Position numbers and translations under genes: made by a program. From assembly GCA_947002045.1 (NCBI GenBank), contig CAMQJB010000016.1:1-44129 (forward strand): 44,129 bases of DNA. The letters run 5' to 3'. The number at the start of each line of letters is the position of its first letter. Position 1 is the first letter of the stretch. Source of the stretch: an uncultured Collinsella sp. Lineage in GTDB: Bacteria; Actinomycetota; Coriobacteriia; Coriobacteriales; Coriobacteriaceae. Shown here piece by piece: positions 1 through 8,500 of this stretch. The notes below the pieces were generated by a model that saw only the letters and a program-made list of their open reading frames with translations, searched no databases and was not told the DNA's origin.

Positions 1-134
1 AAAAAAAAAAACACCCGCCCCCCCCCCCCCCCGGGGGCGCCCCCCCCCCCCCCCCCCCCCCCCCACCACCCCCACCCCCCCCCCCGCCCCCCCCCCCGGG
101 GGGGGGGGGCCCCCCCCCCCCCCCCCCCCCCCCC
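1..134. other. Homopolymer low-complexity tract (probable artefact)
   Basis: This stretch is only runs of A, C and G with almost no T, up to several tens of identical bases. Nothing biological is readable in it. It sits at the end of the window and cuts off the M20 peptidase fragment that follows, so it is most likely poor-quality contig-end sequence and not a real poly-C/poly-G tract. Confidence 0.85.
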
Positions 135-488
135 GGGGCCGTAGCTCATGCAATTGCGGTTACCCGGCTTGCCGGCAATGACGGCGGTATCGGTGCAGCC
201 GGTAAAGAAGCTGGCGGGCACGTCCGCGTCTGTCACGTCATCGGCGGCGCGCTTGAGCGCAGCTAGGAGGGGAGAGTTCGGGTCGCGCTCGATGGCGGGG
301 CGGTCGCCTGTCACGGTATAGCTTCCATGGCAGCCGGGGACCGCGGCCTCGGCGACGGCAATGGCATGCTTGGCCATATTGATCGCGGCGGCCGTATCGG
401 CCGGCAGCGTCAGGCGCATGTCGACCCAGACCTTGGCGTGGTCGGGCACGACAAAGGGGCGATAGCCGCCCTCGTCATCATCAACCAT
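135..488 (-). pseudogene. M20-family metallopeptidase (ArgE/DapE-like), fragment lacking its N-terminus
   Basis: Reading the minus strand from an ATG at 488 gives about 116 uninterrupted codons that look like the distal part of an M20 zinc peptidase: the end of the dimerisation ('lid') domain with the strand VPDHAKVWVDMRLTLP, then the return to the catalytic domain with GCTDTAV and SYGPG, equivalent to the G.(S/T)D and GPG motifs of ArgE/DapE enzymes. M20 enzymes are normally around 370-450 residues, and the N-terminal catalytic half with the first zinc ligands is absent: upstream of the ATG the frame reaches a TGA within about 50 bases, next to a 35-bp palindrome. The other end runs into the homopolymer tract. 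I read it as a gene remnant truncated at the palindrome. The ATG at 488 is probably an internal methionine. The substrate cannot be told. Confidence 0.6.
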
Positions 489-495
489 ATGAAAC

Positions 496-530
496 CTTAC
501 AATCAGTTTGCTTTGCAAACCGATTGTAAG
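496..530. repeat. 35-bp near-perfect palindrome
   Basis: Arms of 16 bases (CTTACAATCAGTTTGC and GCAAACCGATTGTAAG) with one mismatch around a 3-base centre. It lies exactly between the broken M20 fragment and the DUF559-like gene. It could be an operator for the downstream gene or the scar of a mobile element that truncated the peptidase. It has no U-tract, so it is a poor terminator candidate. Confidence 0.6.
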
Positions 531-641
531 TCACCTGCAGATTCGCGACGTGCACGTAGCAGCATTTACCGTTCGCAGGCCGAGCCATCGCGTTTGCCGT
601 CCGGGCGGGTTTACAAACGACGCAGTGGGTACGTACTCTCC

Positions 642-1691
642 ATGGACGACATGCTGTGCGACATATCTGCCTTTCGGTATCACCGGATACCTCCACAGGT
701 TTTGGCAATAATGCCGGACCTGCCCGATTCTGTGGACGATCCGCGCAGGGAACGTCTTTGTGAGCATCCGCTCGTCAAACATTTCCTGGGCACCCCGTTA
801 CACGTGTTGGCACAGGGCAGCTGCGGACGTAAGGGCGATCGCATTGTCAGGCATGTTTGGAATGGGGAGAGGCCGTTTGGCTCCGTGCGGCAGACAGAGT
901 TTGGCCTTGATGCCGCGTCCCCGCTCTTTACGCTGCTGACCCTGGCTTCCTCGGTCTCAAACGAGCGTCTGATCATGTGCATGTATGAGATGTGCGGCAC
1001 CTTTGCCGTGTGCAAGATTGCACCTCAAGTAAAGTTGGCGCTTGAGCAGGCATATGGGAGCCGGTGGGGTGACGCACGGTCGGGCTGGGAAAACGTAAAG
1101 GATGCCTCGGGGAATCCAACAGACTTGTGGAAACGACCTCCCTTGATCGAGCTCTCTGACCTTACGCAGTTCGCCAATCAGATCCAGGGACTCCGCGGTG
1201 CTAAATCATTCACACGTGCCGTGAAATGCATTACGGGGGTTGTGGCATTGCCGCTTGAGGTCCAAGCTTCGATGCTGTTTGGCCTTTCGAGGCTGCGCGG
1301 CGGCGAAGGGCTGCGCCTTACCAATAATGTTGAGATTCGCATGACGCGCAGCGCCCGCCTGATTTCGGGGCTTGATAGGCGCTACGCCGATATCTTGCTG
1401 TCAAATAAGGACGGCAGCCGGGAGTGCCTGGTTGAATGTCAAGGTAAAGCCATTCACGGATCCATAGAATCCAAGATCTCGGACTCCGATCGAACGACAG
1501 CCCTTCAGACGATGGGATATCCCGTCGTTCTGATGACCTATGGTCAGCTAGTCGACTCCGATGCCTTCCGCGTGGTGATGGAACTCATCATGTCCTATCT
1601 CGATGTGCCGTTGAAAGACAAGACGTCGCGGCAGCAGGAGCTCGAACGGCGACTTCGTGAGGAGATTTTTATCGATTGGGCGGGAATGTAG
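642..1691 (+). CDS. Protein with DUF559/Vsr-like (restriction-endonuclease-fold) C-terminal domain
   Basis: A 349-residue protein of unknown role. The last ~110 residues resemble the DUF559/Vsr-like nuclease fold seen in many actinobacterial AbiEi-associated proteins: RYADILL with Asp250, the strand VECQG with Glu265 and Gln267, then SDSDRTTALQTMGYPV and MTYGQL, the usual order of an acidic residue, an E-x-Q/K strand, a D-R helix and a final V-x-x-x-T strand. The N-terminal two thirds (RIPPQVL, PLFTLLTLAS, ALPLEVQASMLFGLSRLRG) matches the winged-helix/AbiEi-like layout of the family as I recall it. I chose ATG 642 because the sequence becomes family-like there; reading further upstream runs through the palindrome and the peptidase remnant. 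No strong ribosome site is visible. It stands alone with no toxin partner, so calling it an antitoxin would be a guess. Confidence 0.6.
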   Translation: MDDMLCDISAFRYHRIPPQVLAIMPDLPDSVDDPRRERLCEHPLVKHFLGTPLHVLAQGSCGRKGDRIVRHVWNGERPFGSVRQTEFGLDAASPLFTLLTLASSVSNERLIMCMYEMCGTFAVCKIAPQVKLALEQAYGSRWGDARSGWENVKDASGNPTDLWKRPPLIELSDLTQFANQIQGLRGAKSFTRAVKCITGVVALPLEVQASMLFGLSRLRGGEGLRLTNNVEIRMTRSARLISGLDRRYADILLSNKDGSRECLVECQGKAIHGSIESKISDSDRTTALQTMGYPVVLMTYGQLVDSDAFRVVMELIMSYLDVPLKDKTSRQQELERRLREEIFIDWAGM

Positions 1692-1971
1692 CCGCGCGGG
1701 TGGAAAACGGTCGCGGAAGCTAGGGTTTTAGTTGCGAATAGCCTTCAATTGCTCCTTGGAATTGGCTTGAAAAGTGCTACCTAGAGCAAGTTATTTCGGA
1801 AAATGGACAGTCAACTTTAGTTTGGCATATAGAGATCGATTTTTACCTACTAAAACCCCTGATAAAGCTGTTTGTAAAAGCAGTTGTGCTTAGCGACTAG
1901 GGCCTCACTGTCGATTATTCGAAAAAACTTATTATGGGTAGCATTTTCAAAACCAGCCGGAGCAACGAAAT

Positions 1972-2000
1972 CGGCCCCCGTTTCGTGAAAACGGGGGCCG
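1972..2000 (-). terminator. Rho-independent-like terminator of serA
   Basis: Twelve-base GC-rich arms (CGGCCCCCGTTT / AAACGGGGGCCG) form a hairpin 40 bases beyond the serA stop on the minus strand, followed by the T-rich but imperfect ATTTCGTT. The rest of the 1692-2040 gap, which is noticeably A/T-rich between 1740 and 1930, shows no gene or clear promoter. Confidence 0.6.
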
Positions 2001-2040
2001 AATGGGCTTCATGGTCTGCCTGGCAGGCTTGGCGCCGGCG

Positions 2041-3204
2041 CTATTTGATCACGCGCACGCGATACATCGATGGAATTTGCTTGAGCGCCTCGATGGTGCT
2101 GCTGTCCAGGTGCTCGTCGGTGTCGAACATGGTGTAGGCGTTCTCGCCAGCGGACTCGTTGGTCATACGCTGCACGTTGGCATTGTCCTTGGCCAGGATG
2201 GCCGTGATTTGGCCGATCATGTTGGGCACGTTGGCGTGCAGGCAGGCAATGCGGCTTGCGGCGCGCGCCTTGCCCATGCTGCAGGCGGGGTAGTTGACGC
2301 TGTGCGCGATGTTGCCGTTCTCCAGGTAATCCTTGAGCTCGCTGATGGCCATGTCGGCGCAGTTGGCCTCGGCCTCGCCAGTGCCGGCGCCCGAGTGCGT
2401 GGTGATAAACGTGTTGGGCATCTTGACGGTCTTGGGCGTGGCAAAGTCGCAGCTAAACCAGCTCAGCTTGCCCTCACGCAGGGCAGCGTCGACGGCGTCC
2501 TCGTCAATGATGGTTTCGCGCGCGTAGTTGATGAGCACGGCGCCCGGGGCCAGCAGGTTGATCTGCTCGGTGCTGATCATGCCGATGGTGTCGGCCTTGC
2601 TGGGTACGTGCACGGTGAGGTAGTCGCAGCCGCGGCAGAGGTCCTCGAGCGTGCCCACACGCTGCACCTCGCGGCTCAGCACCCATGCGTGCTCGACGGA
2701 AATGAACGGATCGTAGCCGTAGACGTCCATGCCCAGGTCGACGCAGGCGTTGGCGACCTTGGATCCCACGTTGCCCAGACCGATGACGCCGATGCGCTTG
2801 CCCTTGAGCTCGCGGCCCACAAAGGCCTTCTTGGCCTTCTCGGCATCGACCTGAATCTCGGGGTCGTCGGCGTTGTCGCGCACCCAGTTCATCGACTGCA
2901 CCACGCCGCGGCTCGAGAGCACCAGCATGCCCAGGACGAGCTCCTTGACGGCGTTGCTGTTGGCGCCGGGGGAGTTAAAGACGACGACGCCCTTCTTGGC
3001 GTACTCCTCGACGGGGATGTTATTGACGCCGGCGCCGCAGCGGGCGATGGCGCGGATGCCCTCGGGCAGCTCGTAGCCGTGCAGGTCGGTCGAGCGCATT
3101 AGGATGGCGTCGGCCTCCTCGGCGGTGTCCACAAACTCATAGCCCTCGCCAAACTCGACTTTGCCGTCTTTGGTAATGTCGTCGATGGTCTTAATCTTAC
3201 GCAT
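2041..3204 (-). CDS. serA: D-3-phosphoglycerate dehydrogenase
   Basis: Oxidises 3-phosphoglycerate to 3-phosphohydroxypyruvate with NAD+, the first step of serine synthesis. The 387-residue protein shows the NAD-binding GLGNVG (142-147), the Arg in LINYARETIIDEDAV (Arg229), the catalytic His in TTHSGAGTGEAEAN (about 270), and a C-terminal ACT domain from about 315, the usual site for serine feedback. The region that carries a catalytic Glu in classical D-2-hydroxyacid dehydrogenases reads SCDFATP; a 'DF.P' form is also found in the short Bacteroides/Clostridia-type enzymes, so this looks like a subfamily trait and not damage. An AAGGAG site sits 7 bases before the ATG. serC lies 70 bases upstream on the same strand, so the two probably form a serC-serA operon. 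Confidence 0.93.
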   Translation of the reverse strand: MRKIKTIDDITKDGKVEFGEGYEFVDTAEEADAILMRSTDLHGYELPEGIRAIARCGAGVNNIPVEEYAKKGVVVFNSPGANSNAVKELVLGMLVLSSRGVVQSMNWVRDNADDPEIQVDAEKAKKAFVGRELKGKRIGVIGLGNVGSKVANACVDLGMDVYGYDPFISVEHAWVLSREVQRVGTLEDLCRGCDYLTVHVPSKADTIGMISTEQINLLAPGAVLINYARETIIDEDAVDAALREGKLSWFSCDFATPKTVKMPNTFITTHSGAGTGEAEANCADMAISELKDYLENGNIAHSVNYPACSMGKARAASRIACLHANVPNMIGQITAILAKDNANVQRMTNESAGENAYTMFDTDEHLDSSTIEALKQIPSMYRVRVIK

Positions 3205-3274
3205 GGAAAAACTCCTTAGCAGGTTTGGTTTAAACAGGTGGTTTGAAGTGGCTGGTCGGCCCGCGCGTTGCGGG

Positions 3275-4399
3275 CTAGTTAGATCGCGGACTCAAACTAT
3301 GCTGTGCTTCGAAGTCCTTCATGTACGAGGCCAGGGCCTGCACGTCTTCCATGGTTACGGCGTTGTAGACGCTGGCGCGCATGCCGCCCACCAGGCGATG
3401 GCCCCTGACGTTTTGAATCTGGTGTTCGGCCGCGCCTGCGACAAAGGCCGCATCGAGCTCGGCGTCGCCGGTGCGGAAGGTGACGTTGGCGATGGAGCGG
3501 CTGTCGGCCCGCGCGGTGCCATGGAACAGCTCGCTGTGCTCGAGCAGGTCATAGAGCAGGTTGGCCTTGGCCCAGTTGCGCTCGGCCATGGCGGCGAGTC
3601 CGCCGGTCTGCTCCACCCAATGGAACACCTTGCCGCACACGTAGATGCCAAAGGTGTTGGGCGTGTTGAGCATGGAGCCCTTGGCGGCCTGGGTCTTAAG
3701 GTCCAGGTACTGCGGCGTCTGCGCAAAGGCGGGGCCATCTGCGATGAGATCGTCGCGCACGATGACCACGGTCACGCCCGCGGCGCCGGCGTTTTTCTGC
3801 GCGCCGGCGTAAATGAGCCTGTAGCGCTCGACGTCGAGCGGCTGCGACAGAAAGCAGCTCGAGACATCGGCGACCAGCGGCACGTCGCCGCAATCGGGCA
3901 GCTCGTGGTACATGGTGCCAAAGATGGTGTTGTTCTGGCAGATGTAGACGTAGTCGAGCCCGTCGCCCGCGGCCTCGGCGGCAATGCGCGCGTTGACGTC
4001 GGACATGGTGGGAATGCGGTCGAAGTTGGTGTCCTCGGAGCTCGCGAGCAGCACGACCTCGCCGTACTTGGCGGCCTCCTTGTACGCCTTGTTGGCAAAG
4101 TTGCCGGTCACGACGTAGCCGGCGCGGCCGCGGCGCATGAGGTTCATGGGGATGCCCGCAAACTGCAGCGTGGCGCCGCCCTGCAAAAACAGGACGCGGT
4201 AGTTGTCGGGGATGCTCAGCAGGCGGCGCAGGGTTGCCTCGGCGTCGTCGATGATCTGCTGGTACATGCTAGATCGATGGCTCATCTCGAGCACGGACAT
4301 GCCGCAACCGCGGTAGTCCATCATCTCGTCGGCGATCTCGGCGAGCACGCTTGTGGGCAGCGCGGCCGGGCCTGCTGAGAAGTTGTGCACACGTGCCAT
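3275..4399 (-). CDS. serC: Phosphoserine aminotransferase
   Basis: PLP enzyme that transfers the amino group of glutamate to 3-phosphohydroxypyruvate, giving O-phosphoserine; the second step of serine synthesis. The 374-residue protein begins HNFSAGPAALP, the family's signature N-terminus, and carries the glycine loop FLQGGATLQF, VADVSSCFLSQPLDV, and the PLP lysine in YAGAQKNAGAAG (Lys202). The C-terminus RLVGGMRASVYNAV is also typical. The start at 4399 is supported by GAGGGGG 9 bases upstream. It is the first gene of the serC-serA unit. A possible extended -10 (TGCTAAAGT) lies about 50 bases upstream on the minus strand, near a GAACGTTC palindrome. No serB is in the window. Confidence 0.95.
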   Translation of the reverse strand: MARVHNFSAGPAALPTSVLAEIADEMMDYRGCGMSVLEMSHRSSMYQQIIDDAEATLRRLLSIPDNYRVLFLQGGATLQFAGIPMNLMRRGRAGYVVTGNFANKAYKEAAKYGEVVLLASSEDTNFDRIPTMSDVNARIAAEAAGDGLDYVYICQNNTIFGTMYHELPDCGDVPLVADVSSCFLSQPLDVERYRLIYAGAQKNAGAAGVTVVIVRDDLIADGPAFAQTPQYLDLKTQAAKGSMLNTPNTFGIYVCGKVFHWVEQTGGLAAMAERNWAKANLLYDLLEHSELFHGTARADSRSIANVTFRTGDAELDAAFVAGAAEHQIQNVRGHRLVGGMRASVYNAVTMEDVQALASYMKDFEAQHSLSPRSN

Positions 4400-4532
4400 C
4401 TTCTAGTTCCCCCTCGTAGTCGTTTGAACGTTCGGGATACTTTAGCACAGTGGAGCGCCGGGCGCGACCGCATCACGGTAAAACTCGAGTGCGCCGCTAT
4501 GATTTGCAGGATGGTTACATGGGGGGGGGAGG

Positions 4533-4883
4533 CTACTTGAGTAGCTTGAATCTACTCAAAGGGTTCTTTCGATGGTCCTCGATTGCCAGGATGCTGATGT
4601 TTCGCTGCTCAACATCCACGTGGTAGTACACGCCGTAGTGCGCGCAAAAGAAGACCCTGCAGTCAATGGGCGGAAAGGCCGCCTGATAGTAGGGGTCGTA
4701 TTCTTCGCCAAAATAAGGATGCTCGGCTAGAAAGTCGATGAGGTTGCCGATTCTGGCGTAGACTCGCTCCGAAGGAATTTCGGCATAGGCATAGAGTGCC
4801 TCGTCAGTCATGACAACATCAAAAGGCTCATTAAATTCGTCGAGCTCCGAGTAGAACTCGACGTCTGCGTTATCCAATTTCAT
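4533..4883 (-). CDS. RelE/ParE-superfamily toxin
   Basis: A 116-residue protein likely to be the toxin of a type II toxin-antitoxin pair. It has the expected size and pattern: an N-terminal helix with TDEALYAYAEIPSERVYARI, then the compact beta sheet CRVFFCAHYGVYYHVD and ISILAIEDHRKNP, the layout of RelE/ParE proteins. RelE members cut mRNA on the ribosome and ParE members poison gyrase; which applies cannot be told. An upstream in-frame start at 4940 exists, but the ATG at 4883 gives the normal length and overlaps the antitoxin gene by 14 bases, typical of translational coupling. It is encoded downstream of the antitoxin on the minus strand. Confidence 0.72.
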   Translation of the reverse strand: MKLDNADVEFYSELDEFNEPFDVVMTDEALYAYAEIPSERVYARIGNLIDFLAEHPYFGEEYDPYYQAAFPPIDCRVFFCAHYGVYYHVDVEQRNISILAIEDHRKNPLSRFKLLK

Positions 4884-5172
4884 GGCGAGCTGCCCTGATG
4901 CGATCTGCATCTGCCTTGGCCTGTTTCCAAGGCCGCACACGACCGTTCACCAAGTCGTCGTAGCCACGCGTGATGGCTCGCTGAATGCGTTCTTCGCGCT
5001 CCTGAATGGCGGATAGCGCGCGCGTCTGCTCGTCATAGGCTTCGGCATCCATGACGACAAGCGATGCCGACCCGTTTTTGGTTAGGTAGACGGGCTCTTT
5101 GGTCTGGTGGCAGCTATCTGCTATGGAACTAAAGTTGCGTTGCAGATCTGAAATAGGCTTTACGACAGGCAT
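4870..5172 (-). CDS. Phd/YefM-family antitoxin
   Basis: A 100-residue protein whose first half is a Phd/YefM DNA-binding domain: MPVVKPISDLQRNFSSIADS, then EPVYLTKNGSASLVVMDAEAYD, the hallmark 'v.vTrnGkp..vllsmeeye' strand pair. The C-terminal half is charged and helical, the part that normally wraps the toxin. The start at 5172 is chosen because GGAG lies 6 bases upstream and because the protein then starts with the family motif; a start at 5232 would lie upstream of the -10 and operator-like palindrome. Such antitoxins usually repress their own operon, and the palindrome just upstream fits that. The toxin gene follows with an overlap. Confidence 0.8.
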   Translation of the reverse strand: MPVVKPISDLQRNFSSIADSCHQTKEPVYLTKNGSASLVVMDAEAYDEQTRALSAIQEREERIQRAITRGYDDLVNGRVRPWKQAKADADRIRAARHEIG

Positions 5173-5185
5173 ATGAAACTCCATA

Positions 5186-5220
5186 CATAGAATCATATGA
5201 ATAACTCTATGTTGATTATA
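5186..5220 (-). promoter_or_regulatory. Promoter -10 and operator-like palindrome of the toxin-antitoxin pair
   Basis: On the minus strand a perfect TATAAT lies at 5220-5215. The inverted pair CATAGA/TCTATG (5186-5191 and 5206-5211) lies between it and the antitoxin start, overlapping the expected transcription start. This is where an autorepressing Phd/YefM protein would bind. The -35 is weak. Confidence 0.5.
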
Positions 5221-5403
5221 GCGTAAAGCCAAATGAGGACATGAGCGAGCAGCCTTGCTTGTCCCATCTGGTGGTAGAAAGACGTGTATGACGTGCGGTA
5301 CGTCCGCGCGGCAGGTTCATTTTAATTGCCGCGGAGCCGATGAAAGTCAAACGGGTTCCAAGTGTCCGTGATCGCCGTTCACCGATTAAAACTACCGCTC
5401 ATC

Positions 5404-5446
5404 TGCATATGCACAGTTGACTTGTTGCTCAACAAAATGTTGCTAA
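5404..5446 (+). promoter_or_regulatory. Candidate promoter of the large unknown operon
   Basis: Within the ~320-base gene-free gap before 5554 there is TTGACT (5417-5422) with TGCTAA 18 bases downstream (5441-5446). Two palindromes overlap it: TGCATATGCA just upstream (5404-5413) and TTGTTGCTCAACAA inside the spacer. The same TGCATATGCA followed by TTGACT occurs upstream of argS. A repressor could act at the spacer palindrome. The transcript would carry a leader of about 100 bases. Apart from this the gap 5233-5553 shows no gene. Confidence 0.4.
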
Positions 5447-5553
5447 ACAAAAACGCGCGCAAGTGGCGTATGAAGTATTTATAAACAATCAGCTTCCTTA
5501 TTTCCCGACGTAGCCGGTGGGTTGCGGCGTGGATTCTTGGGGGTCGTTTCTGT

Positions 5554-8500
5554 ATGAATTACAATGACACGAGTGCAACAAACGATTCGATGAACATAGA
5601 CACGTATTTCGAGTCGCTCATTCTGGATGCGGTTGTGCAGGCCGATGCTCCGTTGCACGAGGCGTTGGTGCGCTCGAACGTGTATCGCACCATTAATGAC
5701 TCATACGAGCGCGCGCTAGCCCAACTTGTTATAGATGGTAAACTTTTATATGCCAACGGCGAGTACAGCATGGCGCCTGCTTCTGTTGTGCAGGCGGCGA
5801 AACCCGCTGAGGAGCCGGTGGCTGCTGATGCCATTGAGCTTGAGACTGTTAAAAGCGAAGATGCAGAGGGCGAAAGCGTTGGGGACGAAGACATTGACGG
5901 CGCCGTTGTTGATGACGAAAACGTTGAGTCTGAAGAGGCTGCGCCTGAGGCCGTTGAGGCCGATATTGTAGAGCCCGATGCCGTTGAGTGCGATACCGCG
6001 GAACCTGAGGCTGTCGAAGTCGCAGCTGATGAGCCCGTGACGGCTGAGCCCGTGAAGCTCGAGGGCTCAGCGGGCGACGCGACGGAAGCCGAAGCGGTGG
6101 AGCCTGTGGCCGAAGAGCCCGAGGCGGTGGAGCCCGTGGCCGAAGAGCCCGAGGCGGTGGAGCCCGTGGCCGAAGGGCCCGAGGCCGTTGAATCCGTTAC
6201 TCCTGAGGACTCTGCATCTAAGGCTTGCGGTCCCATTTCGTTGCGTGCAGATTCGACCCTTGCGCGGCTGAAGGTTAATGGGCGCAGCTGGCCTATCCCC
6301 GTTGCCGTAGGTGTTTCGTATGACAAGAAGCCGGTCGACGGTCTGTCCCTCATGGGATATGAACTGCCGGCGGAGTCTGTGGCGACCGCCGAACAGCCGG
6401 CTGAACAGCAAGAGCCAGTGCGAGCGGAGCAGCGGGAGCCCGTTCAGCCCGAACGCCCCGAAATCACGCTGTCTTCCGAGCCGCAGCAGCTGACTATTTC
6501 CTTCTCGGATGACCTTGAGCCCGAGCCTGCGAACGAGCTTGAGCAGCCCGCGCTTGCGCTCGAGTCTGAACCCGAATCCATCAAAGAGACCGTGACCGTC
6601 GGGGACCCCGAAGCCGAGATTGCGCCCATTTCCGAATCCGAATCCGAACCAGAGCCCGAGCCAGAGTCCGAACTTGAGTCCGGCGCCATGGCTGCATCTA
6701 AGTTTGAGCCTTCCGAGGACGCCGTTAAAAAGCTCCAGCGCCCCAAGTACCTGAGCGGTTGGGATGACCCGCGTTGTGTGTTTGATACCGAGACCCAGGT
6801 TGCCTTCCTCGACAAGCAAGAGATTCATGATGTGTTCTGCCTCGTGCGCAAGCTGGGCAAGGCTGAGGACGAGGCCTTGCGCATTGCTTTCGAAAAGCAG
6901 CTCACCGCCCATGCTTTGCCGCTTGCTCCCCAGTATCGCGCGCAGGCGCCAGAGCTCGGCAGGCTCTCGGGCAATGCGAAGCTGGCGTTTGACATCTATG
7001 GTAATCTGCGCAGCATTGGGCGTAATTACCGTGCATTCGCCAACATCAAAGGGCCGATTAGCGAAACACTCAGCACAGTGTATACGAGTGACGGTGCGCC
7101 GCTTTCGCTTTGGAATCTTTCGATTACTCCGGCAATTCAGCGTAAATTAAAATGGACCCTTAAAATCTACGACTTGCCTACGCTGCTCACCTATACTGCT
7201 ACGGCGTTACGGAGAAGCGGCCTTACCTCTTCCGAGGTCGGCTCGATTATCGATGCTCTAAATGAATGGCAATCGGGTCGTTTGCAGCTGGGAAAAACCA
7301 AAGACGAAATGGAACTTGCCCGTCAGGCTGCAATAGGGGGCTGGTATCCAACTGCTGACACGCCGCTCGAGCGCGTCGGGGCAGTTAACCGTCTTGCTGG
7401 GGAGACAATTAACCGTCTGCAGTGCGAAGGCCTTGCCGTAAACGAGCCTTCGTTCCGCCTACTCTTTTGTACCAGACTTGCGGGCAGGCTTGCTACGGGC
7501 GCTAGCGAAGAGGATGCCGTCAATTCGGCGCTCGTGAGTCTCAAAAGTGAATATCCCGCCTTTAACGCGGCGGTAAAAACGTTTGAGCGCCTGGAGTTTG
7601 AACCGCCTCAAGATCGAGAAGATATTGAGGTAACTGATACGGAATCTACCTGCGAAAATGTCAATACGGCAGATGGCGTTATTGTATCGTCTAATGCAGC
7701 TCAACCGGATGGCCAGCTGGATACCCAGACAGAAGCGCCTGAAGCGCGGGCCGTTCATGAGCCTGATCAGCCGCCGGCGCAAGATCTTACGTTGGAGCAG
7801 GCGCTTGAGCTTGCCATCGACCAGGACATTGCAAAGTTCAACAGGTGGTTCACGGACCTCGCATACCAGGATCGCACCCTGATGGGCTATATGTTCATCG
7901 ATGACAAGCCGGCTCGTTGGATTGACAACCTTGCTATCTCTGCTTGGAAAATCCGCGAGCGTTACGATGCGCTCATGGCGGGTCGTCCGACGTTTGATAT
8001 CGATACCTTTGGCCCGCTCTTCCATACATACAAGCTGTCCGCCGAGGAGTTTTACGGGCTAACGCGCACCGCACAGCCCGCCTATCTGTATATGACGCGC
8101 GTGTATGGTCAGGGTACCATGCCGCTTAAATATGCGACGGTCGATAAGGACCTTGCGCCGAGTGTTTGCGATGTGGTCCGTGCGTACTTGGCGAGTACGG
8201 AAACCGAAAACACCGATGGGCCGAAGGAGGAGAAGAGCGCGCCTGCAGAACAGGCTGTCGCGTCGGCAACTGAGCCCGAGGCTGAGTCTGGAGTCGAGTC
8301 GGTGGTTGCTTTCGAGTCCGTGTCTAAGCTGGAGGCGGCTCCCGAGCCATCGCCTGAGCCCGCTGCTGCTCCTGAGTCTGCTCCCGCCCCGGCTCCGGTG
8401 CAACCGGCAAAGCCCTTCACCAGCAAGATCGAAGACCTCACCAAGAAAGGCTCCATGTCCATCGAGGCGTGGCTGGCGTTGCTGCCCAGTGATGATGCCG

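Noticed and set aside
1..134. Biological G-quadruplex or switch region
   Set aside because: The tract is at the window edge, made only of homopolymers, and breaks a reading frame, so an artefact is more likely.
327..641. N-terminal extension of the DUF559-like gene up to 327
   Set aside because: It runs antisense through the M20 peptidase remnant and through the palindrome; family-like sequence begins only at the ATG 642.
2002..3102. 366-codon plus-strand frame opposite serA
   Set aside because: Val/Ala/Gly/His/Asp-rich antisense translation of a high-GC gene; serA is certain on the other strand.
2041..3204. Inactive SerA because the classical catalytic Glu is not in its usual motif
   Set aside because: The enzyme otherwise has all motifs, and 'DF.P' variants are known in a subfamily of phosphoglycerate dehydrogenases.
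3161..4378. 405-codon plus-strand frame opposite serC
   Set aside because: Antisense shadow of serC with no domain and no ribosome site.
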